64,000 bases of DNA from Faecalibacterium prausnitzii (GCF_003287495.1 NZ_PRLE01000003.1:186001-250000); one strand, 5' to 3'; counted from the first letter of the stretch, positions 1-8,684 are shown. A program made the numbers and translations. Notes: a model not told the origin generated them from the letters alone.

Positions 1-2
1 CT

Positions 3-527
3 GGCTATAAAACCATTTGCGATATTGGCAAAGAGCGTATTCGCAGGGCTGGCGAAAAAGTCAGAGAGGGAAGTCCGTTAACAACGCAGAATTTGGACAT
101 TGGCTTCCGTGTTTTCAAGCTGGACGATACCAATATGAAGGACGTCTATTATTCTGCCGAAGAATACTCCCAGACCAACCTCGAAGAGCTGGAAAGTAAC
201 ATCAAGGAGGACCGCACCGACCTTGATTTGCTATTTGGCTGTCTGCTGGATTGGGGTCTGCCGCTGTCCATGCCGTATCGGTCTGAGAAAATCGACAACT
301 GCACTGTCCATACCTACGCACCCGGTGATGCTGCGCTGAATGTTCCTGATGCCCTGATTGCCTGCTTTGACAGCAATGTGCCGGAAAATGTTATCAAGGA
401 AATCGCCAAGCGCAAGCCGCGCCGTACAGTGTTCCGGGATTCTTCCTTTGCCAGCAGCCCGGAAAAGATCAACGTGTTTGAAATTTTCAAGCTGTATGCG
501 CCAGATACCGATGTCAAGGTGATTTGA
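3..527 (+). CDS. mod: Type III DNA methyltransferase (Mod subunit), C-terminal part, truncated by the window edge
   Basis: The reading frame is already open at base 3 and starts with the residues GYKTICDIGKERIRRAG, a stretch typical of the C-terminal part of type III Mod proteins (the usual form is GFKTIADIGKERIRRA). The first internal ATG at 93 is therefore not the true start. Mod recognises the target DNA and methylates adenine; it also supplies target specificity to the Res subunit, which follows 13 bases downstream and is certainly co-transcribed. The catalytic DPPY and SAM-binding motifs lie outside the window. What is visible is the C-terminal region, ending in DTDVKVI. Confidence 0.85.
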   Translation, partial: GYKTICDIGKERIRRAGEKVREGSPLTTQNLDIGFRVFKLDDTNMKDVYYSAEEYSQTNLEELESNIKEDRTDLDLLFGCLLDWGLPLSMPYRSEKIDNCTVHTYAPGDAALNVPDALIACFDSNVPENVIKEIAKRKPRRTVFRDSSFASSPEKINVFEIFKLYAPDTDVKVI

Positions 528-540
528 GGGAGAACAGCAG

Positions 541-3500
541 ATGAAACTTCAATTCAAACACCAGAAATTTCAGGCAGATGCCGCAAAAGCCGTGGTGGAC
601 GTCTTTGCGGGCCAGCCCTACCTGACTATGAATTACCACATCGACAACGGCAGCGACATTTACCAGACTGATATGGAAACAAGCTTCACAGGCTGGCGCA
701 ATGAACAGATTGTACCAGAGCTGAACGACAGTATTATTCTGGAGCACCTGCAAAAAATCCAGCGCACCAACCAGATTGAACCATCCAAGCAGTTGGAGGG
801 ACACTATAACCTTACCATTGAGATGGAAACAGGTGTCGGCAAAACCTACACCTATATCAAGACCATGTATGAGCTGAACAAGCATTACGGCTGGAGTAAG
901 TTTATCGTGGTCGTGCCCAGTGTTGCCATCCGTGAGGGCGTGTATAAATCGTTTGAGGTCACACAGGATCACTTTGCAGAAGAGTACGGCAAGAAGATCC
1001 GCTTCTTTATCTACAACTCCGCACAGTTGACGGAAATTGACCGCTTTGCCTCGGATAGTTCCATCAATGTCATGATCATCAATTCGCAGGCGTTCAATGC
1101 CAAAGGCAAAGACGCCCGCCGTATTTATATGAAGCTGGACGAGTTCCGTTCCCGTCGGCCCATTGACATTATTGCAAAGACAAACCCGATCCTGATTATT
1201 GATGAACCGCAGTCAGTGGAGGGCAAGCAGACCAAAGAGCGGATGAAAGAGTTCAACCCGATGATCACCCTGCGCTACTCGGCTACCCACCGCGCGGACA
1301 GCATCTACAACATGGTCTACCGGCTGGATGCAATGGAAGCCTATAATAAGCGTCTGGTCAAGAAAATCGTGGTCAAAGGCATTACGGAATCCGGCAGTAC
1401 CGCTACGGATGGGTTTGTCTATCTGGAAAGCATCAATCTTTCCAAGGCAGACCCTACGGCAACGATCCAGTTCGACTGCAAGGGAAAATCCGGCCTGCGC
1501 AAAGTAACGCGCACCGTTGGGCTGAAATTCAACCTCTATGACCACTCCGGCAATCTGGACGAATATAAGGATGGCTATGTGGTGAAAGAGATTGATGGCC
1601 GGGACAACCACATTGAATTTCTGAATGGTGTCCGATTGTTTGCCGGAGATGTGGTCGGCAAGGTGGACGAGGACCAGCTGCGCCGCATTCAGATTCGGGA
1701 AACGATCCTTTCGCATCTTGAGCGGGAACGTCAGCTGTTCCACAAGGGCATTAAAGTGCTGAGCCTGTTCTTTATTGACGAGGTGGACAAGTACAAGTGC
1801 TACGATGCCGCAGGCCAGCCTTACAACGGCATTTATGCAGAGATGTTTGAGCAGGAGTACGAGGATATTGTCGGCCAGATGCAGCTTTCGCTGGGCGAGG
1901 ATGATTACATCCGCTACCTGAAAGCAATTTCTGCACACGATACCCATGCGGGTTATTTTTCGGTGGATAAGAAAGGTCATTTTGTCAATCAGGTTGCAGG
2001 CGATGACAAGCGGGAGAAAACCTCCAATGACATCAGTGCCTATGACCTGATTATGAAAAACAAGGAGCTTCTTCTTGACCGTGACCCCAAGCGTTCCCCC
2101 GTGCGCTTTATCTTCTCACACTCTGCCCTCCGGGAAGGCTGGGACAATCCGAACGTGTTTCAGATCTGCACCCTGAAACAGAGCAGCAGTGAAGTCCGCA
2201 AACGGCAGGAGGTTGGCCGCGGCCTGCGTCTGTGCGTCAACCAGAATGGCGAACGCATGGATGCGAATGTTCTGGGCAACGATGTGCATAACATCAACAT
2301 CCTGACTGTCATTGCCAGCGAAAGTTATGACAGCTTCGCCAAAGGCCTGCAAAGCGAACTGGCCGAAGCAGTTGCGAACCGCCCCAGAAAGGTGGATGCA
2401 GCCTTGTTTGTTGGCAGAGTTCTTACGGATACAAACGGCAACGAGCAGATCGTGGATACTGACACCGCCGCTGCCATCTACTTTGATCTGGTGCAGAATG
2501 GCTATGTGGACCGCCATGGTGCGCTGACGGACAAGTACTATGCCGACCATGCAAACCATGCGGTGCAGGTGGCAGAAGAAGTTGCAGACTGTGCAGCATC
2601 GGTCATTGATTTGTTGGATTCTGTTTACAGCGATAAGGTCATGCTGCCTGAAAATGCACGTTCCAACAATGTGGAATTAAAAATCGACCCGGACAAGCTG
2701 GCCATGCCGGAGTTCAAGGCCCTTTGGAATAAAATCAGCCCGAAATCGGTTTATGTGGTGGATTTTGACACAGATGAACTGGTGCAAAAGTCCATTCGCT
2801 CGCTCAACCGCAATCTGAATGTATCAAAGATTTACTTCAAAGTAGAATCCGGTGAAATGACGGAGATCAAATCCAAGGATTCTCTGTTAGATGGCTCTGC
2901 TTTCGCAAAAGCGGATCAGCATCAATATGACCCACAGACCAAAATTCACGCCAGCCAGAGCGTCAAGTATGACCTGATTGGCAAGCTGGTGGCTGAAACC
3001 AAGCTGACCCGCAAGGCGATTGTACAGATTCTGGTCGGCATTGAAAAAGCGGTGTTCGATCAGTTCAAGGATAACCCGGAAGAGTTCATTCTGAAAGCAG
3101 CTGCCCTCATCAATGACGAAAAGGCAACGGCCATCATCCAGCATATCACCTACAATATTCTGGATGAACATTACGATACGGACATTTTCACTGAGCCGAC
3201 CTTGAAGGGAAAACTCGGTACGAACGTCATGAAAGTACAGCGGCATCTATATGACCATTTGATTTACGATTCTACTAATGAGCGTGATTTTGCCGCCGAC
3301 CTCGATACGAACCGTGATGTGGCAGTCTATGTAAAGCTGCCAGATGGATTCTATATTTCCACACCTGTTGGAAAATACAATCCCGACTGGGCGATTGCGT
3401 TCTATGAGGGCACAGTCAAGCACATCTACTTTGTTGCTGAAACCAAAGGCACACTGGATTCCATGAAGCTCAATCACATCACCCCGGTAGAACAGGCGAA

Positions 3501-3603
3501 AATTGATTGTGCCCGTGCACATTTCAAGGCACTGAACGATGAAAACGTGGTATACGATGTGGTGAGTGACTATCAGACATTGCTGAACGCAGTTATGAAA
3601 TAA
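541..3603 (+). CDS. res: Type III restriction enzyme Res subunit (superfamily 2 helicase plus endonuclease)
   Basis: This 1020-residue protein is the ATP-dependent translocase and nuclease of a type III restriction-modification system. Visible helicase motifs are Walker A (ETGVGKT, residues 96-102), the DEAD-like box DEPQ (221-224), SAT (247-249) and motif VI (QEVGRGLRL, 556-564). The C-terminal nuclease domain shows a PD-(D/E)xK pattern: PD at 948-949 and ETK at 967-969. Length and domain order match complete Res proteins, so it looks intact. It starts 13 bases after mod behind a GAGGGAGA ribosome site. In this family Res cuts only as a complex with Mod, when two unmethylated sites in opposite orientation are engaged. 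Confidence 0.95.
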   Translation: MKLQFKHQKFQADAAKAVVDVFAGQPYLTMNYHIDNGSDIYQTDMETSFTGWRNEQIVPELNDSIILEHLQKIQRTNQIEPSKQLEGHYNLTIEMETGVGKTYTYIKTMYELNKHYGWSKFIVVVPSVAIREGVYKSFEVTQDHFAEEYGKKIRFFIYNSAQLTEIDRFASDSSINVMIINSQAFNAKGKDARRIYMKLDEFRSRRPIDIIAKTNPILIIDEPQSVEGKQTKERMKEFNPMITLRYSATHRADSIYNMVYRLDAMEAYNKRLVKKIVVKGITESGSTATDGFVYLESINLSKADPTATIQFDCKGKSGLRKVTRTVGLKFNLYDHSGNLDEYKDGYVVKEIDGRDNHIEFLNGVRLFAGDVVGKVDEDQLRRIQIRETILSHLERERQLFHKGIKVLSLFFIDEVDKYKCYDAAGQPYNGIYAEMFEQEYEDIVGQMQLSLGEDDYIRYLKAISAHDTHAGYFSVDKKGHFVNQVAGDDKREKTSNDISAYDLIMKNKELLLDRDPKRSPVRFIFSHSALREGWDNPNVFQICTLKQSSSEVRKRQEVGRGLRLCVNQNGERMDANVLGNDVHNINILTVIASESYDSFAKGLQSELAEAVANRPRKVDAALFVGRVLTDTNGNEQIVDTDTAAAIYFDLVQNGYVDRHGALTDKYYADHANHAVQVAEEVADCAASVIDLLDSVYSDKVMLPENARSNNVELKIDPDKLAMPEFKALWNKISPKSVYVVDFDTDELVQKSIRSLNRNLNVSKIYFKVESGEMTEIKSKDSLLDGSAFAKADQHQYDPQTKIHASQSVKYDLIGKLVAETKLTRKAIVQILVGIEKAVFDQFKDNPEEFILKAAALINDEKATAIIQHITYNILDEHYDTDIFTEPTLKGKLGTNVMKVQRHLYDHLIYDSTNERDFAADLDTNRDVAVYVKLPDGFYISTPVGKYNPDWAIAFYEGTVKHIYFVAETKGTLDSMKLNHITPVEQAKIDCARAHFKALNDENVVYDVVSDYQTLLNAVMK

Positions 3604-3649
3604 TAAACCAAAAGAAATAATACGGTGCTGCTGTGCAGCATTCCCAGAA

Positions 3650-3684
3650 ACGGTAAGGTTCTATTGCGAACTTTGCCGTTTTTT
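3650..3684 (+). terminator. Rho-independent terminator after the restriction genes
   Basis: A 12-bp stem (3650-3661 with 3668-3679, two G-T wobbles) with a 6-base loop runs into a T tract at 3679-3684. It closes the mod-res transcript 46 bases after the res stop. Confidence 0.85.
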
Positions 3685-3686
3685 CT

Positions 3687-4199
3687 TTACATCTGGACTC
3701 CAACATGCCTTTGTGCTATTCAGCGATTCCATCGCGCAGCCTGCGCCGGGACGGTGCAGATTTGAAAGGGCTTGGGATTTCCCAACAAGCATTTTGCAAC
3801 GCAAAAATAGCAGATGTATATACGTCTGCACTGCTTGCTACAATTGTGTTGGTTCTGAGAAGCTCACAGCCAGTGAACGATACAGATACCCAAACCTACG
3901 CTAAAATTGAGATGTGCTGAGAGAACGATATGCTACTGGCCGGTTATGTATCCTTCAGTTCTCACCGCCGCAAAACGCTTCATATTTTGACTCCATATTC
4001 TCCCTCGCATCTTTCTGCGAACGCTTTCAAGTCTCCGATCTGATTCACACGATGCCATAGCATCGTAGAATTGGCTCGGATTTTTTATTTTGCATCATTG
4101 TATACAACACATGGACTAAGGGGGTGGGTAACTTGGACTACGAGTCCATAAACTTTTGCTGCGGAAACCGGTACACTGTTGTCAAAGGAGGCGAACAAT
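3687..4199 (+). other. Intergenic stretch of the mobile element with palindromes; no convincing gene
   Basis: About 510 bases with no credible coding frame: the small open frames near 3705-3920 lack a ribosome site and known features. It holds a 20-base near-perfect palindrome at 3810-3829 (two G-T positions), a long terminator-like hairpin at 4034-4080, and the palindrome TTGTATACAA at 4098-4107 just before the ParB-like gene. These could be operator, attenuator or transfer-origin signals of the element; none matches a motif I can name. Confidence 0.5.
4034..4087 (+). terminator. Terminator or attenuator hairpin upstream of the ParB-like gene
   Basis: Three stacked stems, outer TCCGA/TCGGA (4034-4038 with 4076-4080), middle GATTC/GAATT, inner CGATGC/GCATCG around a CATA loop, are followed by seven T (4081-4087). 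No gene ends just upstream, so it terminates either an unannotated short RNA or a leader that reads into the replication block. Confidence 0.6.
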
Positions 4200-5237
4200 A
4201 TGCTGAAACTAAGCAGTCTCAAAATAGACCCCGAGTTTTCCGCTCAAATTTTGCCGCCGAGTTTTCAGGAGCTCCAGCAGCTTGAAATGAATATGATTCG
4301 AGACGGAAAGCTCACAGACCCGATCATTGTGTGGCACAAAACCATTCTGGACGGGCATAACCGCTACAACCTTCTGAAGAAGCATTCATTTATCGAGTAC
4401 GAGATCAAAGAGATGGAGCTTTCCAGCCGTCAGGAGGCTCTGATCTGGATCTGCAATCATCAGCTTGGGCGGCGCAACCTGACACCGGAGCGCAGAAAGT
4501 ATCTGATCGGAAAGCGATACGAAGCGGAAAAGCAGATCTCGCAAAACCGCGGCAATCAGTACACATCTACTAAGAAAGATGGCACGGATCAAAATGATCC
4601 CTGCCAAAATAAATCCGGCAGCCATATTACCCGGCAGAGGATTGCAAAAGAGACCGGCACCAGCGAGGGTTATGTGCAGCGGGCCGAAAAGTACATGAAT
4701 GGAGTGGAAGCTGCAGACGAAGCAGCACCCGGTACCCGGGAGGAAATTCTAAACGGGAAAATCAAAGCTGCTGACCGTGAGATCTGCGCCATCGCCAAGG
4801 CTCCGAAGGAACAGCGGCCAGAGATTGTGGCAGAACTTCGCAAGCCGAAAAGCGAGCGAGATAAGCAGCTTGCTTCCTCTACAAAAAGCCCTTCCGTGAG
4901 GGTCGAATCTTTTGATGATGACGGAAGTCGATTTCTGATCGGCATTTCAAAAAAAGTACAAGGGCACAAAAGGGCACTGACCGAAAGTGATCAAAAAGCC
5001 CTGAAAAAATCTGTTGAAGCACCTGCGGATCATTCCATCCACATCGCTGCGATTGAAGGTGCTTATGACGCCTTTATCGAGAATTGGGAACTCACGTTTC
5101 GTGAGTACCCAGATCTTCTGACAGGGCCGGAAAACTGGAAGCAAATTGAAAAGTATTCTGACAATCTGCAGCGCTATCTGGAATTTATCCGCTCGAAGCA
5201 CTTGAAAATGCTGGAATCGCAGAGACAGGGAGGGTGA
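4200..5237 (+). CDS. ParB/Spo0J-like N-terminal domain protein of the mobile element
   Basis: A 345-residue protein. The start is placed at the ATG at 4200, 7 bases after AAAGGAGG (4185-4192), rather than at an in-frame TTG 21 bases upstream. The N-terminal third (LPPSFQELQQLEMNMIRDGKLTDPIIVWHKTILDGHNRY in pieces) matches the ParB-like nuclease/CTPase fold, including the DGHNRY turn. A central helix-turn-helix region (TRQRIAKETGTSEGYVQRAEKY) would bind DNA, and the middle is lysine-rich. Such proteins sit at the head of replication blocks in clostridial integrative elements. It overlaps the next gene by 4 bases. A role in partition or gene control of the element is inferred; no partner ParA is visible. 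Confidence 0.8.
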   Translation: MLKLSSLKIDPEFSAQILPPSFQELQQLEMNMIRDGKLTDPIIVWHKTILDGHNRYNLLKKHSFIEYEIKEMELSSRQEALIWICNHQLGRRNLTPERRKYLIGKRYEAEKQISQNRGNQYTSTKKDGTDQNDPCQNKSGSHITRQRIAKETGTSEGYVQRAEKYMNGVEAADEAAPGTREEILNGKIKAADREICAIAKAPKEQRPEIVAELRKPKSERDKQLASSTKSPSVRVESFDDDGSRFLIGISKKVQGHKRALTESDQKALKKSVEAPADHSIHIAAIEGAYDAFIENWELTFREYPDLLTGPENWKQIEKYSDNLQRYLEFIRSKHLKMLESQRQGG

Positions 5238-5749
5238 TTGGCTTGTTTGATGATTTGACCGTTTGTACTCCGCTACCCCGGTATCTGCCATTTCCAAAGT
5301 TTTTGCTGGACGCCCAATTAAGCCATACAGCGAAGCTGCTGTACGCACTTCTGCTCGACCGGGCAACACTTTCCCGAAAAAACAACTGGACCGATGAACA
5401 GGGCCGGATTTATGTGGTCTATCCGATTCCAAAGCTGGCACAAGCCCTTGGGTGCAGCTTCTCCAGTATAACGCGTTCTCTTACAGAACTAACGAATGCC
5501 GGCCTTATTGAGCGGACTCGCAGCGGTTTTTCAAAGCCCAGCAGAATTTTTCTCAAAATTCCGCATACAGCTCAAAAATGCGCTGCCACTCTGCGCATTT
5601 CTGGCTCATCAGACTGTGCAGAAATGACCAATATGATTGTGCAAAAATGCCCACCTAACTACCTGAATAAGAACAAACTGAGTTTTAACCACCCTACAGA
5701 ACAAAGAAATGTTCCACTGTATGAATTTCGGGAAGGAGAAAGCTTATGA
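5234..5749 (+). CDS. RepA_N-type replication initiator-like protein
   Basis: A 171-residue protein starting at GTG (5234), overlapping the previous stop by 4 bases, behind ACAGGGAGGG. The segment 'LPRYLPFPKFLLD..LSHTAKLLYALLLDR' followed by 'YVVYPIPKLAQALGCSFSSITRSLTELTNAGLIER' is the winged-helix domain of RepA_N replication initiators, which bind origin DNA in plasmids and integrative elements. Full plasmid RepA_N proteins are about twice as long, so this is the short form common in integrated elements. Neighbouring ParB-like and DnaC-like genes overlap it, so the three act as one translation-coupled replication block. Initiator function is inferred. Confidence 0.8.
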   Translation: MIGLFDDLTVCTPLPRYLPFPKFLLDAQLSHTAKLLYALLLDRATLSRKNNWTDEQGRIYVVYPIPKLAQALGCSFSSITRSLTELTNAGLIERTRSGFSKPSRIFLKIPHTAQKCAATLRISGSSDCAEMTNMIVQKCPPNYLNKNKLSFNHPTEQRNVPLYEFREGESL

Positions 5750-6582
5750 CAAACGGCAAGACCGTTTTAGAATCGGTCATTCCCGCAGTTTCCAAATCGA
5801 ATGGGGACTATTATGGCAAAGATGGCCTGCTTCATTGTGGAAAGTGTCATACCCCAAAAGAAGCGTTCTTTGCAAAGAACCTTGTCCTGATGGGAAAGAA
5901 CAGGCATCCCGTAGATTGCCGGTGTCGTAAGATGGAGCGAGAGCAACAGGAAGTCGCTATTCGTCAGCAAACGCACAGCGAACTTGTCCGACGGTTGAAA
6001 GCAGGGGGCTTCTCGGATACGGCAATGCTCGACTGGAACTTTGAAAACGACGATGGTCGTGCCCCTCAAATGCGTTACGCACACCGCTATGTGGAGCGAT
6101 GGCAGATCATGCGCGCAGAGAACCTAGGCCTGCTCCTCTGGGGCGGTGTGGGCACCGGCAAGAGTTTCCTTGCCGGGTGCATTTCAAACGCTCTAATGGA
6201 ACAGGAAGTGCCTGTGCGTATGACGAACTTTGCCCGAATCCTGAACGAACTGAACAGCAGCTTTTCCGGGCGGAATGATATTGTGGACAAGCTCTGCTGC
6301 TATCCACTGCTCATCATTGACGATTTCGGGATGGAACGTGGTACAGAGTATGCGCTGGAACAGGTCTACAACATCGTGGACAGCAGATACCGCAGCCAAA
6401 AACCGCTGATCGTCATCACCAACCTGCCGCTGAACGAGATACGGCATCCACAGGATACTGCTCACGCCCGCATTTATGACCGCATTCTGGAAATGTGCGT
6501 TCCAATTTCCTGCATCGGGGCAAGTCTTCGCAAAGAGAACGCACAGAAAAAGTTGGAATCCATGAAATCGTTGATCGGCTGA
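5746..6582 (+). CDS. DnaC/IstB-like ATPase (helicase loader) of the mobile element
   Basis: A 278-residue AAA+ ATPase related to DnaC/DnaI helicase loaders. Walker A is GGVGTGKS at residues 133-140 and Walker B LLIIDDFG ends in D192-D193. A zinc-finger-like cysteine cluster (CGKC at the start, CRC further on) lies in the N-terminal 70 residues, as in DnaC-like proteins of clostridial elements. It overlaps the RepA_N-like gene by 4 bases. In this setting it would load the host replicative helicase at the element's origin. IstB proteins of insertion sequences share the fold, but there is no transposase here, so a replication role is preferred. Confidence 0.85.
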   Translation: MTNGKTVLESVIPAVSKSNGDYYGKDGLLHCGKCHTPKEAFFAKNLVLMGKNRHPVDCRCRKMEREQQEVAIRQQTHSELVRRLKAGGFSDTAMLDWNFENDDGRAPQMRYAHRYVERWQIMRAENLGLLLWGGVGTGKSFLAGCISNALMEQEVPVRMTNFARILNELNSSFSGRNDIVDKLCCYPLLIIDDFGMERGTEYALEQVYNIVDSRYRSQKPLIVITNLPLNEIRHPQDTAHARIYDRILEMCVPISCIGASLRKENAQKKLESMKSLIG

Positions 6583-6622
6583 TTCACGAAACGAATATGC
6601 ACCTGACAAAAGGAGGGCAGCA

Positions 6623-6913
6623 ATGACCGAAACTGTGAAATCTTTGGATTATACGAAAAATATCTTGCAGACCATTCCGAATAACGATAAAATGGAAGTG
6701 GTCACTCAAACAAATGCCGTCAAGTCTCCGACTGACAGCCTGAAAGCCACAACACTGGTGTACACGGTGGAGGAAATTGCGCAGATGCTGGCCATCAGCC
6801 TGCGCTCTGCCTACAACCTGTGCAACAGCACCACCGAATTCCGTGTTCTGCGGGTAGGCGGAAGCATCCGCATCCCGAAAGACAGTTTCGATGCGTGGCT
6901 CCGGGCAGCTTGA
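6623..6913 (+). CDS. Excisionase-type helix-turn-helix protein
   Basis: A 96-residue protein with a good ribosome site (AAAGGAGGGC). Residues 45-95 (VYTVEEIAQMLAISLRSAYNL ... IRIPKDSFDAWL) form the MerR-like winged helix-turn-helix of the excisionase family. It sits 15 bases before the integrase, the usual place for the Xis partner that bends attachment-site DNA and steers recombination toward excision. The N-terminal 45 residues are polar and carry no motif I recognise. Confidence 0.85.
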   Translation: MTETVKSLDYTKNILQTIPNNDKMEVVTQTNAVKSPTDSLKATTLVYTVEEIAQMLAISLRSAYNLCNSTTEFRVLRVGGSIRIPKDSFDAWLRAA

Positions 6914-6928
6914 AAAAGGAGATAACGT

Positions 6929-8314
6929 ATGGCATATATTACGAAACGCGGCAGCTCCTATGGTGTCCGCTATACTTACCAAGACGAGCAGGGTAAAAAC
7001 TGCAACAAATGGGAAAGTTTTTCCACGAAAGAGGAGGCAACAAATCGCAAAAAACAAATCGAACATGAACTGGCAAACGGAACGTTTCTGATTCCGTCCA
7101 CCATCACCGTCAAGGAGTTTTTGATGGAGTGGCTTCCCAAGCAATGCAACAAGCACAAATGGGCCCCCTGCACCTATCAATCCAATCTGGGAACCGTCCA
7201 GAACCTCATTATTCCGTACATCGGCGATATGCAGATGCAAAAGCTCAAGCCTTACCATCTGGAAGACCTGTATTCTACCCTCAGCAAAACGCCCTGCGGC
7301 CAGTATTATGAGGGCAAAAAGCAGGTGCTTTCGGAAAAACAGCAGCAGCGGTTTCTCTCCGGCACGACCATCCACGAGGTACACCGCCTGCTGCGGACAG
7401 CGTTCCAGTATGCGGTGGAGTGGGGTATCCTCATCAAAAGCCCCGTTCCGGTGGACAGTCCTAAAAAGTCAATTCAAGAGCGTGCCATCTGGGATGCAGA
7501 TGAGATGTGGGCCGCACTTGCCAGCATGGAGGACCCCATTCTGCATCTGGCAGTCCATCTTACGCTGGTGGGCGCACTGCGTGAGGGCGAAGTCGCTGGC
7601 CTGACCCCGGAAGATCTTGATTTTGAGGGAGCAGACGGCACAGGCACGTTCCGCATTAACAAGTGTATGCAGCGTGTCCAGAAGGCATCGCTGGCAAAAA
7701 CGGGCAAGGGCTGCATCTTGCAGGAGTTTGAGGATAAGCGCGAGGACAGCACCACAACGCTGGTGCTCAAAAAGACCAAAACAGCATCTTCCAACCGAAC
7801 CATCTTCATGACGGCAGTGTTGAAAGAAGAACTGAAACACTGGCTAAAGCGTTTGGAAATGGACGAAGCCGTTGAGCCGGAACGCTACCGCAACAGTGGG
7901 ATGCTCCTGCGCTTGCCCAACGGTTTGGCGGTAGAGCCGATCCTCATCCGCAAAAAGTTCATCAAGTGGCAGGACGAGCACCCGGAGTTCACTCGCATCG
8001 TGTTTCACGGCCTGCGGCATTCCAGTGCCACCTACCAGCTGATGATCTCCGGCGGTGATGTGAAAGCGGTACAGGGCACAACGGGCCATGCCAGCGCTAA
8101 TCTTCTGGTCAACACCTATGCACACATCCAGCAGGATTCCCGTAAAAAGCTGGGTAAAAAGTTCGAGGAAGGCTTTTATAAGCCGGCAGAATCCGAACCT
8201 CAGAGCGTTCCTGTCGAGGCTGAGCCGACCATCTCGGTATCTGCCTTAGTGGAACTTCTGAAAGACGCAGACCCCTCTGTAAAAGCGCAGCTCCGCCTGG
8301 CTTTGCTGACCTGA
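6929..8314 (+). CDS. int: Tyrosine site-specific recombinase (integrase)
   Basis: A 461-residue integrase of the Tn916/phage type. The N-terminal 50 residues (YITKRGSSYGVRYTYQD...) are the AP2-like arm-binding domain, followed by a SAM-like core-binding domain. Catalytic residues are visible: R218 (ALREGE), H360 and R363 (HGLRH), H387 (TTGH) and the nucleophile Y397 (NTYAH). A C-terminal tail of about 50 residues beyond the catalytic domain carries no motif. The ribosome site AAAAAGGAG lies just before the ATG. The gene points at the tRNA-Lys 3' end, its likely attachment site, and three phased 8-base repeats that it could bind lie just downstream. All catalytic residues are present, so it should be active. 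Confidence 0.95.
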   Translation: MAYITKRGSSYGVRYTYQDEQGKNCNKWESFSTKEEATNRKKQIEHELANGTFLIPSTITVKEFLMEWLPKQCNKHKWAPCTYQSNLGTVQNLIIPYIGDMQMQKLKPYHLEDLYSTLSKTPCGQYYEGKKQVLSEKQQQRFLSGTTIHEVHRLLRTAFQYAVEWGILIKSPVPVDSPKKSIQERAIWDADEMWAALASMEDPILHLAVHLTLVGALREGEVAGLTPEDLDFEGADGTGTFRINKCMQRVQKASLAKTGKGCILQEFEDKREDSTTTLVLKKTKTASSNRTIFMTAVLKEELKHWLKRLEMDEAVEPERYRNSGMLLRLPNGLAVEPILIRKKFIKWQDEHPEFTRIVFHGLRHSSATYQLMISGGDVKAVQGTTGHASANLLVNTYAHIQQDSRKKLGKKFEEGFYKPAESEPQSVPVEAEPTISVSALVELLKDADPSVKAQLRLALLT

Positions 8315-8381
8315 ATTGCAAAAAATAGCACGAATTGCAGAGTAATTCACAGACTTACTCCATCTGACACGAAAAATGCGG

Positions 8382-8411
8382 ACCGTGCAAAAACCGTGCA
8401 GAGACCGTGCA
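8382..8411. repeat. Three phased copies of ACCGTGCA beside the integrase gene
   Basis: ACCGTGCA occurs at 8382-8389, 8393-8400 and 8404-8411, each exactly 11 bases from the next, about one helix turn. Their place between the integrase gene and the tRNA attachment side fits arm-type binding sites for the integrase N-terminal domain or excisionase; that role is inferred. Confidence 0.65.
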
Positions 8412-8429
8412 AATGGCGTACAAAAAGAA

Positions 8430-8465
8430 AATCCCATGAGGAATCTTACGATTCCTCGTGGGATT
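8430..8465 (-). terminator. Terminator of the tRNA-Lys gene, at the element junction
   Basis: A 16-bp stem (8430-8445 with 8450-8465, one G-T) around a TTAC loop directly follows the tRNA CCA end on the minus strand, and on that strand runs into TTTTCTTTTT. It also separates the integrase from chromosomal genes and may form part of the attachment site. Confidence 0.8.
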
Positions 8466-8466
8466 T

Positions 8467-8542
8467 TGGTGCGCTCGAGGGAACTCGAATCCCTGGCCCT
8501 CTGATTAAAAGTCAGATGCTCTACCGGCTGAGCTACGAGCGC
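8467..8542 (-). tRNA. tRNA-Lys (anticodon TTT)
   Basis: The minus strand reads as a complete cloverleaf: 7-bp acceptor stem GCGCTCG/CGAGCGC (8536-8542 with 8471-8477), D arm with AGCTCAGCCGGTAGAGC, anticodon loop CTTTTAA giving anticodon TTT, and T loop TTCGAGT. The discriminator A is at 8470 and CCA is encoded at 8467-8469. The 3' end faces the integrase gene, and the tRNA is intact, so the element rebuilt or spared it on insertion. Confidence 0.95.
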
Positions 8543-8684
8543 ATATTCATGCAATAAAACATATTGCCGAATTATATTACCACACCCGGGCAAAAAAAGC
8601 AAGAGTAAAGTGCAAAAAAGCGCATTTCTTTTTCCGCGGGCAGGACATGCCGGGCTGTGGGCCGGTGCTGGCCGGAACTTCCTC

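Larger units (their letters stand above)
1..8466. mobile_element. Integrated mobile element, right part (ICE/IME-like), inserted at tRNA-Lys
   Basis: All genes from the left edge to the recombinase run on the plus strand and end at a tyrosine recombinase whose stop lies about 150 bases from the 3' end of a tRNA-Lys gene, the classic insertion site for such elements. The module ParB-like, RepA_N-like, DnaC-like, excisionase, integrase is typical of clostridial integrative elements. The type III restriction-modification genes at the left look like defence cargo. Base composition is visibly more AT-rich than in the GC-rich chromosome right of the tRNA. No second copy of the tRNA 3' end was seen in the window, so the left boundary is outside. 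No conjugation genes are visible here, so whether it is self-transmissible cannot be judged. Confidence 0.78.

Noticed and set aside
1213-1980. Long open frame antisense to the restriction gene
   Set aside because: It lies fully inside a well-supported gene, has no ribosome site and reads as low-similarity sequence; GC-rich codon structure produces such shadows.
3705-3920. Possible small gene in the mobile element gap
   Set aside because: No ribosome site, no recognisable motif, and two overlapping frames of similar length; treated as non-coding.
4179-4199. TTG start for the ParB-like gene
   Set aside because: The ribosome site AAAGGAGG lies downstream of this TTG and at the right distance from the ATG at 4200.
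5746-6582. IstB of an IS21-type insertion sequence
   Set aside because: No IstA transposase or terminal inverted repeats are present; neighbours are replication and integration genes.
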